A stretch of 64,000 nucleotides of DNA from Lichenostomus cassidix (Eukaryota > Chordata > Aves > Passeriformes > Meliphagidae): positions 53,002,600 through 53,066,599 of the forward strand of contig CM039211.1 of the NCBI GenBank assembly GCA_008360975.2, read 5' to 3'. The notes under the pieces were generated by a model that saw only the letters and a list, made by a program, of their open reading frames with translations, did no database searches and had not been told where the DNA came from. Of the stretch, positions 13,801-25,140 are shown in pieces (position 1 is the stretch's first letter; every line of letters begins with the position of its first letter). A program made the translations under genes and the position numbers.

Positions 13801-16800
13801 TCTCTACGAGTCTGGCAGTAGCTCTGTAGTTCTGATAGGCATCTTCTGAACAGGAGTCATCCCTGGCTGATATACACTCATAAACTGCTGACACAAAGCA
13901 ACGGGTTTAAGGAAAGAACATGAGAACACTGGAACTTGGAGAAAAACATTTTATTTCACACAATCAGCTGTTTACTGGTGGAATTGAAAGGTCCATCCAT
14001 GCATTTCCTTCCTGCTTCCTGATGCATTCATGAGGAGAGGGGAGACACAGCCACAGGAATCCTCATGAAGGGTTATTTCTGCTTTTCAGTTTTGCATTGC
14101 CTTGTCCCATCAGGCTCACAAAACCTTTTTAATGGTCTGTACTGTCTAAGGAGTGGCTGGGAGAATGTTCTCCCTAGAGTGAATAATGGTGCTTGGTTTT
14201 CCAGAGAGGCCACTTACAATGGTGGAAGTGGTATAATCAGAATGACTGTGTCATTTGAATCTCTTCTAAGCGTTTTCCTATCAAATTTTTATTTTATTTG
14301 GAAGATGTATAGCACCAGCCTTAGCGCAACAGAGCAGCATAAATTAATACTGGCTAGATAAGGAACTGCATAAAGAGACAGGACAGGCAGAGATGGCCCT
14401 AAATAAATAGAATGGAACTACCAAGAGGTCTGCCTCTCATTAAAAAAAAAAAAAAAAGTCTCCTTTCTGCAGACATTACAGTTGCTAAATACAAAAAGAG
14501 GAAGGGATAGAGGGAAAATTTTAAAATAATATGTGCTGCCCCTCAAGAACATTTTTGTTATCTGTAACATCCTTCCTGAGTGTGAATTTGTATGGAGAGG
14601 ACATTTGCTTATGATAGGTTTTCTTACCAGGTACTTGCCATACTGGATCCTGGGGACAGGTGGGTGTAGCTCCTAAAACAGTCAGAGTCAGCATGGTCGA
14701 AAGCAGTGAGGTATACTTTCCTGGCTAGAAGCCATAGATTTTCTTTCTTTTTTTTTTTTTTTAATGTTGGAATTCCACTGTGGAGATATTAAACATTATG
14801 ACTGCATTAATATTAGAACCGATGTTCTGAAAATCAGAAATTTCAGTGAAATTATGGACTGCACAAGGTATTTTCCAGCCGTCTGCACCATCATTGGAGC
14901 TTCCGTATATTTTGTTCCCTCATTTTCATGTATAATATATTGCCCATCAGTGTGCTGCCAAGTGTTGCAAACCAGTGAGAGTCAGTGGTGATCTGCTTGG
15001 AGGCAAAGATCAGACTACAAGAATTTGCTCTCTGCAATTTGAAATAGTCACTTTGAAATAGGGGAGTTCCCTCTGAAAACTGCAAACAGTAATATTCCCA
15101 TTTCAGGCAAATGTCTGTTGAAATACTGGTCCATTTCCCCATGTACTAGGGATTCAGTGGTGCCTGCAGTTCTGAGGGAAAGCCAGTTACTCAACTAAGA
15201 AATGAAGAATATCTATTCAGAAAAAGTCCCATTTCCTTTCCTTAAAAAAAACAAACAACAAACTCTAACCTGTGAAGTCCTTAGGTTAGAGAAAGCACAT
15301 ATCATTGCAATGAAATAATGAATATGGCTCCAGACCCATAGTATGTAACAGTTGTCTGGACATTTAGGGCAAATTTCTGAGAAGCCTGACTAAAGCACCT
15401 AGAAGCAAGCACTACAAGAGGGTAATTACAAGAACAGTAGGTGCTAACTTGAAGCCGAACTGAGCATAGCCTGGCAGTTAAGTCTTTTAAGGCTTTGAGT
15501 GTAGGGGATCCCTCAGATGCCACAATACTGTGAGGGCAGGCTCGTGGGTATACTTTCAGGTGGAAAGACATTTCTGGGTGATGCAGGAAGGTAAGGGGGT
15601 GAGCAACCCTTCTGGTGTTTTCTCCGCTCACCTTCCCTAATTAGGGAAGAATGCAAAAGCTTAGCCCTTGTTGAGTAGCCTCCTCAAGTGAGCAGTTGAA
15701 ACATCTTGCCTTGTGCTTGCTGAGACACTACATTTGTCAAGGGCAAAAATCCTGGTCAAAGATCCAGCTGAAGTTGGGTGAAGCATCTCAAAGTCCAGAC
15801 TGTCTTTCTCTGTCCGTTGTACTTCTTGTGTTCAGTGAAGATCAATGGATCAGATGTCCCAACACAGCATTAGGGAGTGCAGCTACTTTGACAAGAACAT
15901 TCATTGTGAATATTATGAAAAACTGAAACTGTTGATTAAAACTTACTAGTTTCCTTCAGAGTCAGGCTTTTCAGACAGGGGTATATGGATTACACAGTCT
16001 GGTGCAGAGTTAGCCTGTGGTGATGTCTACCCCAGCTTCTGCTCTCCATAGCTGCCACTTTTGGCTATGGTATCTAGCAGAAGTATTTAGGAAATTGCTT
16101 TAAAACTGCATCCATAGCAGGAGGAAACAGCCATCCAAAAGCCAGTTTGGAGTCACCAAGGGAGCTCACAAACAGGACCTATAGCAGACCTAGTTAACAA
16201 CCTGTATTATAGAGTCTAGAGACTCTGCTCCCAGAAGACCTTGAGATATTAAGGCGGGTTTTATAGAAGCCACTGTGAAGGTATCTTCTTTAAGACTGCA
16301 ATAAAAAGGTACAACCTGTGATTCAATTGCTTTTGTTAGTCAGCAGTTTGGTGTTAGCCAAGCCAAGGAACAAGCTGCTATTTTGTCTTCTTCCCTCACT
16401 CCTTCCTCACCAATGTGTTCAACTATCTGTTCACCCACCTATCATTAATCATAAATTCAATACCAGGCCCCCTGCTAGGTGGCAAGATTTCACTAATGCA
16501 GGTTTGTTTTAAAGAGCTTGTTCAATAAATCTCTATCAGGATCTGTGTTTTTTTAATTGCCAGCTGGCCCCTTTTCAAAATGCAAGAAATTTTCTTTCCC
16601 ACATCCTTGTTGCATCTTAGTTGAGTGGAAAAAGAAAAGACAAAAAAATAAAAAGGCCTAGCTAGTGTAAAGTAGAAGGATATTTTATAGAAATGCATGG
16701 ATATACTGGAACAGACAATTCTTTCCCCTGGAGTGATGCAGTTTGTATTTCAAGAATTTGGAGTCAGATTCCTCCTTCCTCCTCCCGTGGGCTGTAGAAC

Positions 16801-17399
16801 CATGCTTCAATCACAGTCCAACAAAGTGCAAATTTTGTAACAGGTTAAATAAAAGAGCTTCAACTAATTTACAAGCTAAACTGTGATATATTTCACTAGC
16901 TTACCACACTTTAGCATTTGCTTCAGAATAATTTACTGCTTATATATTGGGTGTTCTATCTATACAAAACCATATTGATGGCTGTTAACTTATAAAAATA
17001 GGAGAGTGGGAAAACATTCTAATTTCTCATCAGTGTAAAAAAATATAAGAAAAAAAATATTAACACATTGGATAATAGCTTTCTAAATAGAATTGGATGA
17101 GTTTGCAAGGAAGGAGTCCTCGGCACTGATCCTGGCCCCTCTTGGAGCTGGAGTCAGTGTAACACATTATTCCCAGTTTTGGGAATAATACACTTTTAAA
17201 GAAGCAGTTAATTCAGGCCAGATTCTGCACTGATCTTCATACCACAGATCTGGTATAATGTTATTATTGCTAGTGGTGTCTCTGGATTGCAGGAGTGTCA
17301 CTGGTTCAGAGTCACTGGGCAGGCACCATCTACAGCCTGGCCCCACATTTCATGGTCAGTGCAACGATAGCTGGGGAACTAGTGAAAAGCAACATATAG
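10835..17399. other. Noncoding DNA without recognised genes
   Basis: No coding sequence is supported. Simple features include a 22-T run (11524-11545), a 16-A run (14442-14457) and a T-rich run near 14746-14762. The minus-strand frame at 11443-11970 runs through the T tract and is not a gene. The block 12230-12360 is AT-rich and could be a conserved noncoding element. A 10-bp perfect inverted repeat with a 4-nt loop lies at 17166-17189. Confidence 0.4.
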
Positions 17400-19006
17400 C
17401 CAGTACAGAAAGCTACACTTACACAGAGAAGTGAACAGTGGCCTGTCCAGACACTGGTTCAGCTAATCTCCTGGGAAACAATCCTTAATAACAAAGGGCT
17501 CCATGACAACTAGACATACTTTAAGGAGGAAATTTTAAAGGTGCAGGAGCAAGCCATCCCTATGTACTGAAAGATGAGCCAGTAGGGAAGAAGACTGGCC
17601 TGGCTGAACAGAGATCTTTTGCATGAATTCAGGAAAATAAGGAGAATTTTTGACCTTTGGACATAGGAGCAGGCAACTCTGGAAGAGTACAAGGATGTCA
17701 TGTAGTCATGCGGTGAGAAATTTAGAAAGGCGAAAGCTCAGCAAGAACTCAATCTGGTCACTGCTTTGAAACATAATAAAAAGAGTTTTTACAAGTACTT
17801 CAGCAACAAAAGGAGGTCCAAGGAAGATCTCCATTGTTTATTTGACACGGGAGGAGCATTGTCAGCAAGGCTGAGGGAAAGGATGCCTTCTTTGCCTCAG
17901 TGTTCAACAGAAAAACCTGATATCCTCAAGGCAATCAGCCCCCTGAGCTGGTAGACAGGGACAGGGAGCAGAAAAGACCACTTGAAATCCGGGTGGAAGC
18001 AGTTAGTGACCTTCTATTTCACTTAGATGCTCACAAGTCTCTGGGTCCAGATGGGATCCAAGGTTTCTGAGGAAACTGGCAGAAGAACTCACCAAGATGT
18101 TCTCCATCATTTATAGTTAGTCCTGGCTAACCAGGGACATTCCAGGTGACTGGAGATTGGCCAGTGTAACACCCACCTACAGGAAGGATCAGAAGGAGGA
18201 TCTGGGGAACTGCAGCCTGTCAAGCTGACATTGGTGCTGGGGAAGGTTATGGAAACAATCATCTGGAGTGTCATCACACTCAAGGCATGTACCGAACCAG
18301 GGGATCATGCCCAGTTTGCACGGGTTTTTGATGGCCTGAGGAACTTGGTTCCCTTTTATGACGAGGTGGCCCACCTGGTGGATGAGGGAAAGGCTGTGGA
18401 TGTTGCCTACCTGGACTTTAGTAAAGCCTTTGATACTGTTTCCCATGGCATTCACCTGGAAAAGCTGTCAGCTGATGGCTTGGACAAGTACACTGTTCAC
18501 TGGGTAAAAACTGTCTGGATGGCTGAGCCCAGAGAGTGGTGATGAGTGGTGTTACATCCACTGGTGATCAGTCATCAGTGCTGTTCCCCAGGGCTCAGCA
18601 TTGAGGCCAAATTTGTTTTAATATCTTTATCAATGATCTGAATGAAGGAATCGAGCACACTGTCAGTCAGGAGGGCTCTGCAGAGGGATCTAGACATTGA
18701 TGGGCCGAGAACACTGAACACTTGCTGTTGTTCAACAAGTCCCAGGGCCAGGTCCTGCCCTTGGGTCACAACAACCCCAGGCAGTGCCACAGGCTGGGGC
18801 AGAGTGGCTGGAAAGCTGCCCAGTGGAAAAGGACCTGGAGGTGCTGGTGAGAGCAGCTGAACATGAGGCAGGGTGTGCCCAGGTGGCCAAGAAGGCCAAT
18901 GGCATCCTGGCCTGGATCAGCAACAGTGTGGCCAGCAGGACCAAGGCAGTGATTGTCCCTCTGTACTTGGCACTGGTGAGGCCACACCTCGAATCCTTGG
19001 TCCAGT
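17400..19006 (+). mobile_element. CR1 LINE, reverse-transcriptase part, 5' segment (decayed)
   Basis: Translated piecewise, this follows the CR1 ORF2 polymerase through several frames. It has an LNRDLLHEFRK-like linker near 17600, an HNKKSFYKYFSNKRR block near 17770, SLGPDGIQ near 18040 and DEGKAVDVAYLDFSKAFDTV near 18380-18440. It continues with VPQGS-like sequence near 18590 and the downstream AEWLESCPVEKDLEVLV, CAQVAKKANGIL and VIVPLYLALVRPHLE blocks (18800-18990). Stops and frameshifts are frequent. The catalytic FADD box and its flank are missing, because sequence jumps from the segment before it (near 18665) to the ALQRDL segment after it. The 5' boundary is approximate. A solo LTR interrupts the element, and it resumes at 19496. 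Confidence 0.93.
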
Positions 19007-19266
19007 TGTTAAGGAAACTTCTGTGCCCAGTCATCCAGGAGCTACTGTGTCAGTCACTCTCACAACACCTGAGTTGGGACTGAAGCCCTGTCTCACCTAC
19101 ACGCCCCATACTCATGCAGTCAGATCGGATTTCCTTACCAGCTCAGCCTCATGTTTCTCTTGGCAGTCTCAGATGTCCAGATCCTTAAAATTATTTAATC
19201 ATGGCATCATAACAAAATAACAACTTGTACTGGTTGCCTCCATGGATGGACCAGAACAAAGGCTTT

Positions 19267-19302
19267 TATATATATAGGCTTTTATACCCTCATATATAAA
19301 AG

Positions 19303-19314
<12 letters not shown>
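19267..19314. repeat. Perfect 20-bp inverted repeat with 8-nt loop
   Basis: Arms 19267-19286 and 19295-19314 are exact reverse complements, centred on the loop CCCTCATA. The core arm TATAGGCTTTTATA occurs a second time in direct orientation at 19331-19344, after the (TA)15 run, together with the following CCCTCA. The left-facing arm can therefore pair with either of two partners. Confidence 0.9.

Positions 19315-19334
<20 letters not shown>
19305..19334. repeat. (TA)15 microsatellite
   Basis: An uninterrupted run of 15 TA units lies inside the solo LTR between the two copies of the TAGGCTTTTATACCCTCA motif. It is likely length-polymorphic. Confidence 0.95.
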
Positions 19335-19336
<2 letters not shown>

Positions 19337-19495
19337 CTTTTATACCCTCACAGTGTAAACGCAGGAAAGTCCCTTTGTTCTGTAGAGTTGGCAGTTCATG
19401 GCCTCTTGTCTGGGGCTCTCCCCACCCAGAGCTGAACCTGCAGCTCCCACTGCAGCTGCACCCTGAGCTACCTGCACGGAATGTATTCCTGAACA

Positions 19496-19846
19496 CTGTT
19501 TATGTGTCTCATGACAAGCAGGACATTGAAGTGTTGGAGTGTGTCTAGAGAAAGACAGTGGAGCTGGTGAAGGACCTGGAACACAAGTCCTATGAGGAAC
19601 AGCTGAGGGAGCTGGGGTAGTTTATCCTGGAGAAAACGAGGCTCAGAGGAGGCCTTCTTGCTCTCTACAACTGCCTGAGAGCAGTTCTTCACTGAAATGA
19701 TGGTTAAGCATTGGAACAGGCTTCCCAGGGAAGTGTTCAAGAAGTAACTGGGCATGGCACTTAGTGGACATGGTGGTGATCAGTCAAAGGTTGGATTCTG
19801 TGATCTTGGAAGTCTTTTTCAACTTCAGTGATTCAGTGACTCTGTT
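19496..19846 (+). mobile_element. CR1 LINE, 3' segment after the solo LTR
   Basis: This continues the copy at 17400-19006. Recognisable blocks are DIEVLE near 19525, LEHKSYEEQLRELG near 19580-19617, LEKTRLRGGLLALYNCLR near 19630-19680 and the CR1 3' untranslated end (GGTGATCAGTCAAAGGTTGG then a GATTCAGTGACTCTG-like tail). A stretch that should lie between ALYNCL and the HWNRLP-type segment is missing. The tail near 19825-19846 is a degenerate form of the 8-bp repeat that ends CR1 elements. Confidence 0.92.
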
Positions 19847-22800
19847 GTTCAATGATTGTATACTGTTTCATTGCCATAATCCTTTGGTGGTAGAGAGACT
19901 CTTATCCCAATTTCACAGAGATTCTGAAAAATAGATTTACCAAGACTACAATTTTCAAGCACTGGAAAATATATTTCTGTCTTAAATCTGCATTGGATTG
20001 TTTCAATTTTGACGTTTTAATTTCAGAAATAACAGAGGAATTCAGCTGAAATTGCTCAGAGTTGCATCTTTAGTTTAATCAACTTAAGTCTTTAATTTTG
20101 GCTTAATTTAATTTTAATATTTAATTAATCAAATCTTTAATTTTGTCTTTTTAATGAGAAGGCTGTTTGTCCTTTATATTTATTAGTCAATTAAAAGGTG
20201 TAAAAAGCCCCTACAGGAAATGGTGGCATCTGCCCAGCTTTGGTCAAATTTGTAAGTTTTTGCAGCCTGAACCAGAATTACTTCAATACACACAGCCAAG
20301 GCAAGCAGCACTGCAGCAAAAATGTGAAAAATGGCCAGTTTATGTCCTGCACAGTACCTTTTGCACCATTGCCCCTTAGTACCACTTGCCTGGTGGCTGT
20401 TGGCAAGGCCTGGTTCAATCCCCACTGACAGAACAGTGTATGACAGATGATAAAGCAAGTCTAGGTGGAAAAGTGTCCTTCTTATCTACCTTCTTTCTTA
20501 AAAAAAAACCAAACCCAAACAACAACAAACCAAACCAAGCAGACAAACAAGCAAAACAACAACTAAAAACTCCAACACAAAACAAAAAAAACCAGAGAAA
20601 GTTGGTTGGTTTGTTTTTTTCCCATAAGTACTTTCCGACTATATGCATTTCAAACATTTTGAATCTCTGGCACTTTTCATCTTTGAATTCAGAGAACTTT
20701 TGTCTGAGGTAGTAAAATCACTTGCTAGCTAAGCCTGTTATCGAGTGGAAGAGGATTAGTTTTTTTTTTATTATGAGAATGACCTTATACAGAGCATATG
20801 ACAGAGGCACTTTTTCCTGCTATCAGCCATGTTTTCCACCATTAATCTACTTGACCACAAGATGGGATTTTATTTACTTGTTTTCTCAGAAGATACATGA
20901 AAAGGATTTTAGAACTTGGTTCTCCCTACATTCTAATAAAACCTTTCATAGAAATTTCAAATATTGGACAGAAATATCTTTTTGTCTTAGCCTGAGCAAC
21001 CAGGAAAGTAGCAACTTCACCAAAAAGGAAGTGAAAATGTCAGTTTCTTACCATAGCAAAAAGTGCCCTCTGAGCTGGTTTCTAACCTCTCTCACTCCAG
21101 ATTAATCACTTCAGGTCTTCAGAAGAGTCCCTTTGAATTTTTACCTGTGTGAAGGAGTTTCTTTTCCCATTAGTACAAAATGTGGATTCTCTTTCTAACT
21201 CAGTTTGTCCTAAGTTGAGTGGAGAAAGTTGGCAATTTCCCGTCTATAGTTTCCCAAACTTGGGTGCCCCAGTGCTCCCAGTCTATGTGGCTCACTTGCA
21301 GCTCACACATGACAAGAGGAGGTGAGTGGGACTCCCAGGAATGTGATTCATTTTGTCTTGAAGCACAAGCAGAGATTAGCTCAGATGAATTGCATCCTGA
21401 GGCTTTAGCTCAGATAAATAGCAGGCTGAGTCTCTACTTGGACAACACTGGTAATTTAAATTGTTTGGTCCAGATGTTGTTGCCACACCACAAAAGTCCT
21501 CAGAGAGTGTTCACAACCCCGATGTCCCTGAGGATCTGGACCTGGGGTCTCAACACACCCCACAGCCCAGGACACCATTTCAGCCACTGAGGGTGAGGAA
21601 GGGGCTCCAGCCATCCCTTCTGGTGAGAGCAGGGGCTGGGGACACATGGACTGGCAAGTGTGCCGGTTAGGAGCTGGAAAAGGATCAGTGTCATGGCTTG
21701 TCCTATGGTCAGGTGCTGCTGTCCTGACAGTACAGCCAGTGGCTGAGCTGCAGTGATAAGAACTCTCTTTCTCCTGCAGCCAGTGCTGCCAGTCCTCCTC
21801 AGGGTGGTTGCAGGAGCCTGACCCCGAGTGGCTGTCAGGACAGCTAGAGAAGAGACAACTGAGCTGCTGCACCTCAGAAGGACTACATTACTTGGATAGC
21901 ATGACAATACAGAAAGCCTGTAAATACCTATTCTGAAGAAGGAACCTGAATCTCCTCTAGCTTCCCCAGATCCTCTCATTCTTGTTGAGTTGTGGCATAA
22001 CCTATTACAGCATCTCTAGTATCACACTGTGCAGAGCGTTCTCATACCTTGACAATAAAAGGTGCCTTAAAAATGTAATTATATTCTATATCTGATGTTA
22101 ATATCATATTCTTTCAGCTAATGGAGGACTTTTGCAGTGCCCATTTAATTTCCCTAATGTTAAATTTCTAGACAAATTTAGCTATGATACACAGGTTTTT
22201 TGTTGAAAAGGATTTTTCCTTTTAATTTCTTCCAGTTCTCCCTTTGCAGAAAGAGGTCTATTCTGTAGTGCATATTGTTCTCTGGAATATTCTCACTCCA
22301 GACTACTGCTAGCTGCAGACAAAGAAATGACCATTTTCTCAAGGGCTCATTGTGGTGGAGAAATTTGTTTGCAGTGCATTGCTTGAAATGTATTTAGTCA
22401 GTTGTAAGTTTAAGTTCATTTTAAGCATTAGGAAGTATTTACCTACTCTGCCTTGACCGTCTGAGGGCAGTGTCACCTAATACTTGCTGGAAGTGATATG
22501 CCTTGTCACTGCAAACTGTCTGCACTGCACCCATCCTCTAAGGCTGTTATCCAAAACTGTCAGACATCAAAAAGAGCCTTTCCATGTATCTTAACTATAC
22601 CTTGGACTTGGTTATATTTCACTCACTCTCTGGGCCAGTGTCTAGCTGCTGTAAGTATTTTTTGTCACTGAATCCATTTTGGGGAAAAATCTACCTGATT
22701 TTTCCATCTAGACCTGAATCTGCATGGAACCATGACTGGCCTTCAGGTCAGAACTCTCACAGACATCCAACATAGATTACTGGAAAGTGCTTTTTGCATG

Positions 22801-22849
22801 ATGAAGTTTATGCTTGCTTAGAGGATGACCCTGAGAAGAATATCTGGTT
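19847..22849. other. Noncoding DNA without recognised genes
   Basis: No gene is supported. An A/C-rich simple repeat lies at 20500-20592. The stretch 21220-22065 is more GC-rich, opens several frames on both strands (for example 21500-21979 minus, 159 codons) and ends near an AATAAA at about 22054. It could be the relic of a retrotransposon or retrocopy, but I recognise no domain in any frame. Confidence 0.35.
20500..20592. repeat. A/C-rich low-complexity tract
   Basis: Almost only A and C on the plus strand, made of irregular CAAA, CCAAA and CAACAA units. It explains the long open frames on both strands here, which are artefacts of composition. Confidence 0.85.
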
Positions 22850-23000
22850 TTAAAGACTTCAAGAAGTAAAGAATCTACAGTAGTCTTTGATAAATTGTTC
22901 TATAGGCAATCAACCTTGCTGTTAAAAAATTCCATCTTATCTTAGACTGAATATGTTTAATAAGTTCACATTCCACTGGATAATCAGTTAGTCTGAATAA
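22850..23000 (-). mobile_element. Ancient CR1 LINE 3' fragment
   Basis: Plus-strand landmarks of an old CR1 family in reverse orientation are present. These are AAAGACTTCAAG, a GAATCTACA block, TAAATTGTTCTATAGGCAATCA, CTGTTAAAAAATTCCATCTTA and TTAGACTGAATATGTTTAATA. Divergence is high and both ends are indistinct. The call is by pattern recognition only. Confidence 0.55.
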
Positions 23001-24039
23001 GTTGTCCTTCAATTAATTTTCTCTTCGTTATTAATGTTAATTGTATATTGTGGAGAACGGCAAACCACCAGACTCTCTTTTGGAGGTTTCTATTAATTAC
23101 ATCCTTGCTGGCATCTCTCTATTTTCCTTTAATTCTATCTCCTCCTGAAACAAAGCCTTCTGTATGTGGTCAAAACAGGACTTTTGGGTAGGAAGAAATG
23201 AGAAATCCTGTGGAAGGGGCATCAGTGAGAAAGGAATATGGGGCTTCTGCAACAGGTAGTCGACACTTGCTAGATTTCCTCCTCTGGACTAAAGGTACAT
23301 AGGATGGGGATGATGGGAAAACAAAGAAGACAATAGAATGGTGGTAATTTATACCAGTTAAGAACCTGATCTTGTGGTTATGCTTTATACCACTTAGTTG
23401 TGGGCAATTGAAGAGTGGCTTGATTTTGTTTCAACCCACATGCATAGGTGATGACATAGAATAGAAGATACATTTATATAGACATACTTCATAGTCCTCC
23501 TTATCTTGCCTGGAGTACTTACATGAACACTGCACAGTTACAAGTTCCTCTTTGAACTATGATGGAAACCTTTGCAATGTGATTTCTTCTAGAGGGAAAT
23601 GGCAGATTATATTGATTTTGGGGAGCTAACCACAGAGATAAAGTAATGAAGCAGTACCCCTTGATCTTTCTCTAGCAACAGAGATATTAGGTGGCCAGAT
23701 TCTAGATAAATGTCAAATATTCAAGTATAATTTTCATAGAAATGTGAAAAATATCCCTAAAGGCTACCATGATCAGCACAGTAATCCCAGCATGTTAGGA
23801 GTTTGTTCACCGCCTTAAAGCATTAAATTTAAGAATTCCTTCTTTCATGATTGGTGCTGAGAAAGCTGAATATTGACAGTCAAAGTATAGTGGTCACTGA
23901 AATTCAGGCATTCAATCAAACACCATTGTACCAAATGAGAGTTAATGGTTGTCTAGGCACCAGTAACCAGCTCTGGGCATAAAGGACTGAAGAAATACTT
24001 TGAAAATGCAAAGGGTTTTCTGGAAATTTGCTTTCATTG
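23001..24039. other. Noncoding DNA, nothing recognised
   Basis: AT-rich unique sequence. No open frame, splice-bounded exon or transposon landmark is convincing. Confidence 0.4.
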
Positions 24040-24607
24040 CTTTCACTGCCATGATCTCATTGCAATTACAGAGACATGGTGGGATATCTTGCATGACTGG
24101 AGTACTGTCAGGGAGAACGGCCTGCTTTTTCGAGGAAAGGTAGACCAGCAAGGCAAGGTAGTGGATCTGCTCTTTAAGTGAGAAAGCAACCAAAATGTAT
24201 CCAGCTCTGCCCAGGGGTGGATGAAAAATATGTCAAGAGCTTATATGTAAGAATGAAGGGGCAATCTAACATGGGTGACACTGCTGTGTTTGCTACAGCC
24301 CATCTGATCATGAGGAAGGAAGTAGACAAAGCCTTCTACAGACAGCTGGAAGCAGCCTCATGGTCAGAAGCCCTCGTTATTGTGAGGGAATTCAATTGCC
24401 CTGCTCCAAGACAACACAGTGAGGCACACACACACCAGGAGGTTCCTGCAGAGCACTGATGAAAACACTTTGGCACAGATGGTGGAGGAGACAATGAGGA
24501 GAGCTGGGCTGCTGGACTTTGTACTAGTAAACAAAGGACAAGTTGGGAATGTGAAAGCTGGGGGCAGCCTCAACTGCAGTGACCATGAGATGTGGAGCTG
24601 GCTGGGT
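24040..24607 (+). mobile_element. CR1 LINE endonuclease fragment (decayed)
   Basis: Translated piecewise, the block follows the apurinic-like endonuclease domain at the start of CR1 ORF2. It has ITETWWDI near 24067, GLLFRG near 24120, an FNCPAP segment near 24390 corresponding to the GDFN motif region, FLQSTDENTLAQMVEE near 24445-24490 and GLLDFVLVNKGQVG near 24507-24552. It ends with the SDHE motif near 24578-24589. The glutamate of ITETW and the SDH motif are hallmarks of this nuclease family. Frames change several times and stops are present, so it is inactive. The copy ends abruptly after SDHEM next to an LTR-like block. Confidence 0.9.
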
Positions 24608-24658
24608 CTCCACATCTCACTGAGCTTTGTTTCATGCAACTAGTCTCATCACTAGTTG
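24586..24658. repeat. Two adjacent perfect hairpins
   Basis: First hairpin: a 12-bp stem, 24586-24597 pairing with 24608-24619, 10-nt loop. Second hairpin: an 8-bp stem, 24637-24644 pairing with 24651-24658, 6-nt loop. They sit exactly where CR1 similarity ends and the LTR-like block begins. Confidence 0.85.
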
Positions 24659-25140
24659 TGTCTTGGGCCCCTCCTGATTAGTGCTACAGTTTAGGAATTG
24701 TACTGCCCAATTCAGTGCCCAAACCAGACTCTGATCTCTTGCTCCCCCTTTCCTGCCCCCTTCCCACTGCAGCAGGATGGAGTTGAGAACTGGAGGCACA
24801 AACAGTAAAGATCAGAGATTGGGATAAAAATAACTTACTGGAAACAGCAATGGCATAAGAAAACAACCTGTAACAGCAACAATATTAATTAGAGAACTAT
24901 ACAAAAGAGAGGGTGATTCATATGCAAAAGTACTCACTGTGGAGCAAATGAACAATGAGGGACAGCTTTCCCCCTTCCACCATGTTTTTTTTGACTGGAA
25001 GCCACGCCCTTCTTCTCAGAAGCCAGAGAGTCCCTTTCCCCTTCCCCTGGCAATGATGTGAGGTGGTATCAAATAAAATCAAGGTCCTTCTTGGCTGAAT
25101 CTAGGATGGCTAGTTACTGATGATTATCCTACCTCATAAC
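24659..25140 (-). mobile_element. Probable LTR-derived block, minus strand
   Basis: The block opens TGTCTTGGG on the plus strand, so on the minus strand it would end CCCAAGACA. The plus strand near 25126-25140 reads CTACCTCATAACA, giving a minus-strand start of TGTTATGAGG. On the minus strand it has LTR-like order: a GGGCGTGG GC-box near 25005, then AT-rich sequence, then a GGGAAGGGGG-type purine-rich end. No target duplication matches these ends, so boundaries and identity are tentative. Confidence 0.4.

Larger units (their letters stand above)
19007..19495. mobile_element. Solo LTR (489 bp) inserted in the CR1
   Basis: The block begins TGTTAAGGAA and ends TTCCTGAACA, inverted termini matching at 9 of 10 positions with the TG...CA ends expected of a retroviral LTR. 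It is flanked by CAGT (19003-19006) and CTGT (19496-19499), a probable 4-bp target duplication with one substitution. Removing it restores CR1 sequence across the junction. It holds a TATA-rich stretch, a (TA)15 run and a 20-bp inverted repeat. Four-base duplications are typical of gamma-like/ERV1 elements, but the family and orientation are not certain. Confidence 0.7.

Noticed and set aside
17416..17464. Minus-strand splice-bounded segment ending at GTAAGT
   Set aside because: It lies at the edge of CR1 similarity and shows how often exon-like pairs arise by chance here.
20398..20420. GGTTCAATCC, resembling a tRNA B box
   Set aside because: No A box at a proper distance and no cloverleaf can be drawn around it.
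24178..24643. Open frames of 74-93 codons
   Set aside because: They are pieces of a decayed CR1 endonuclease, not host genes.
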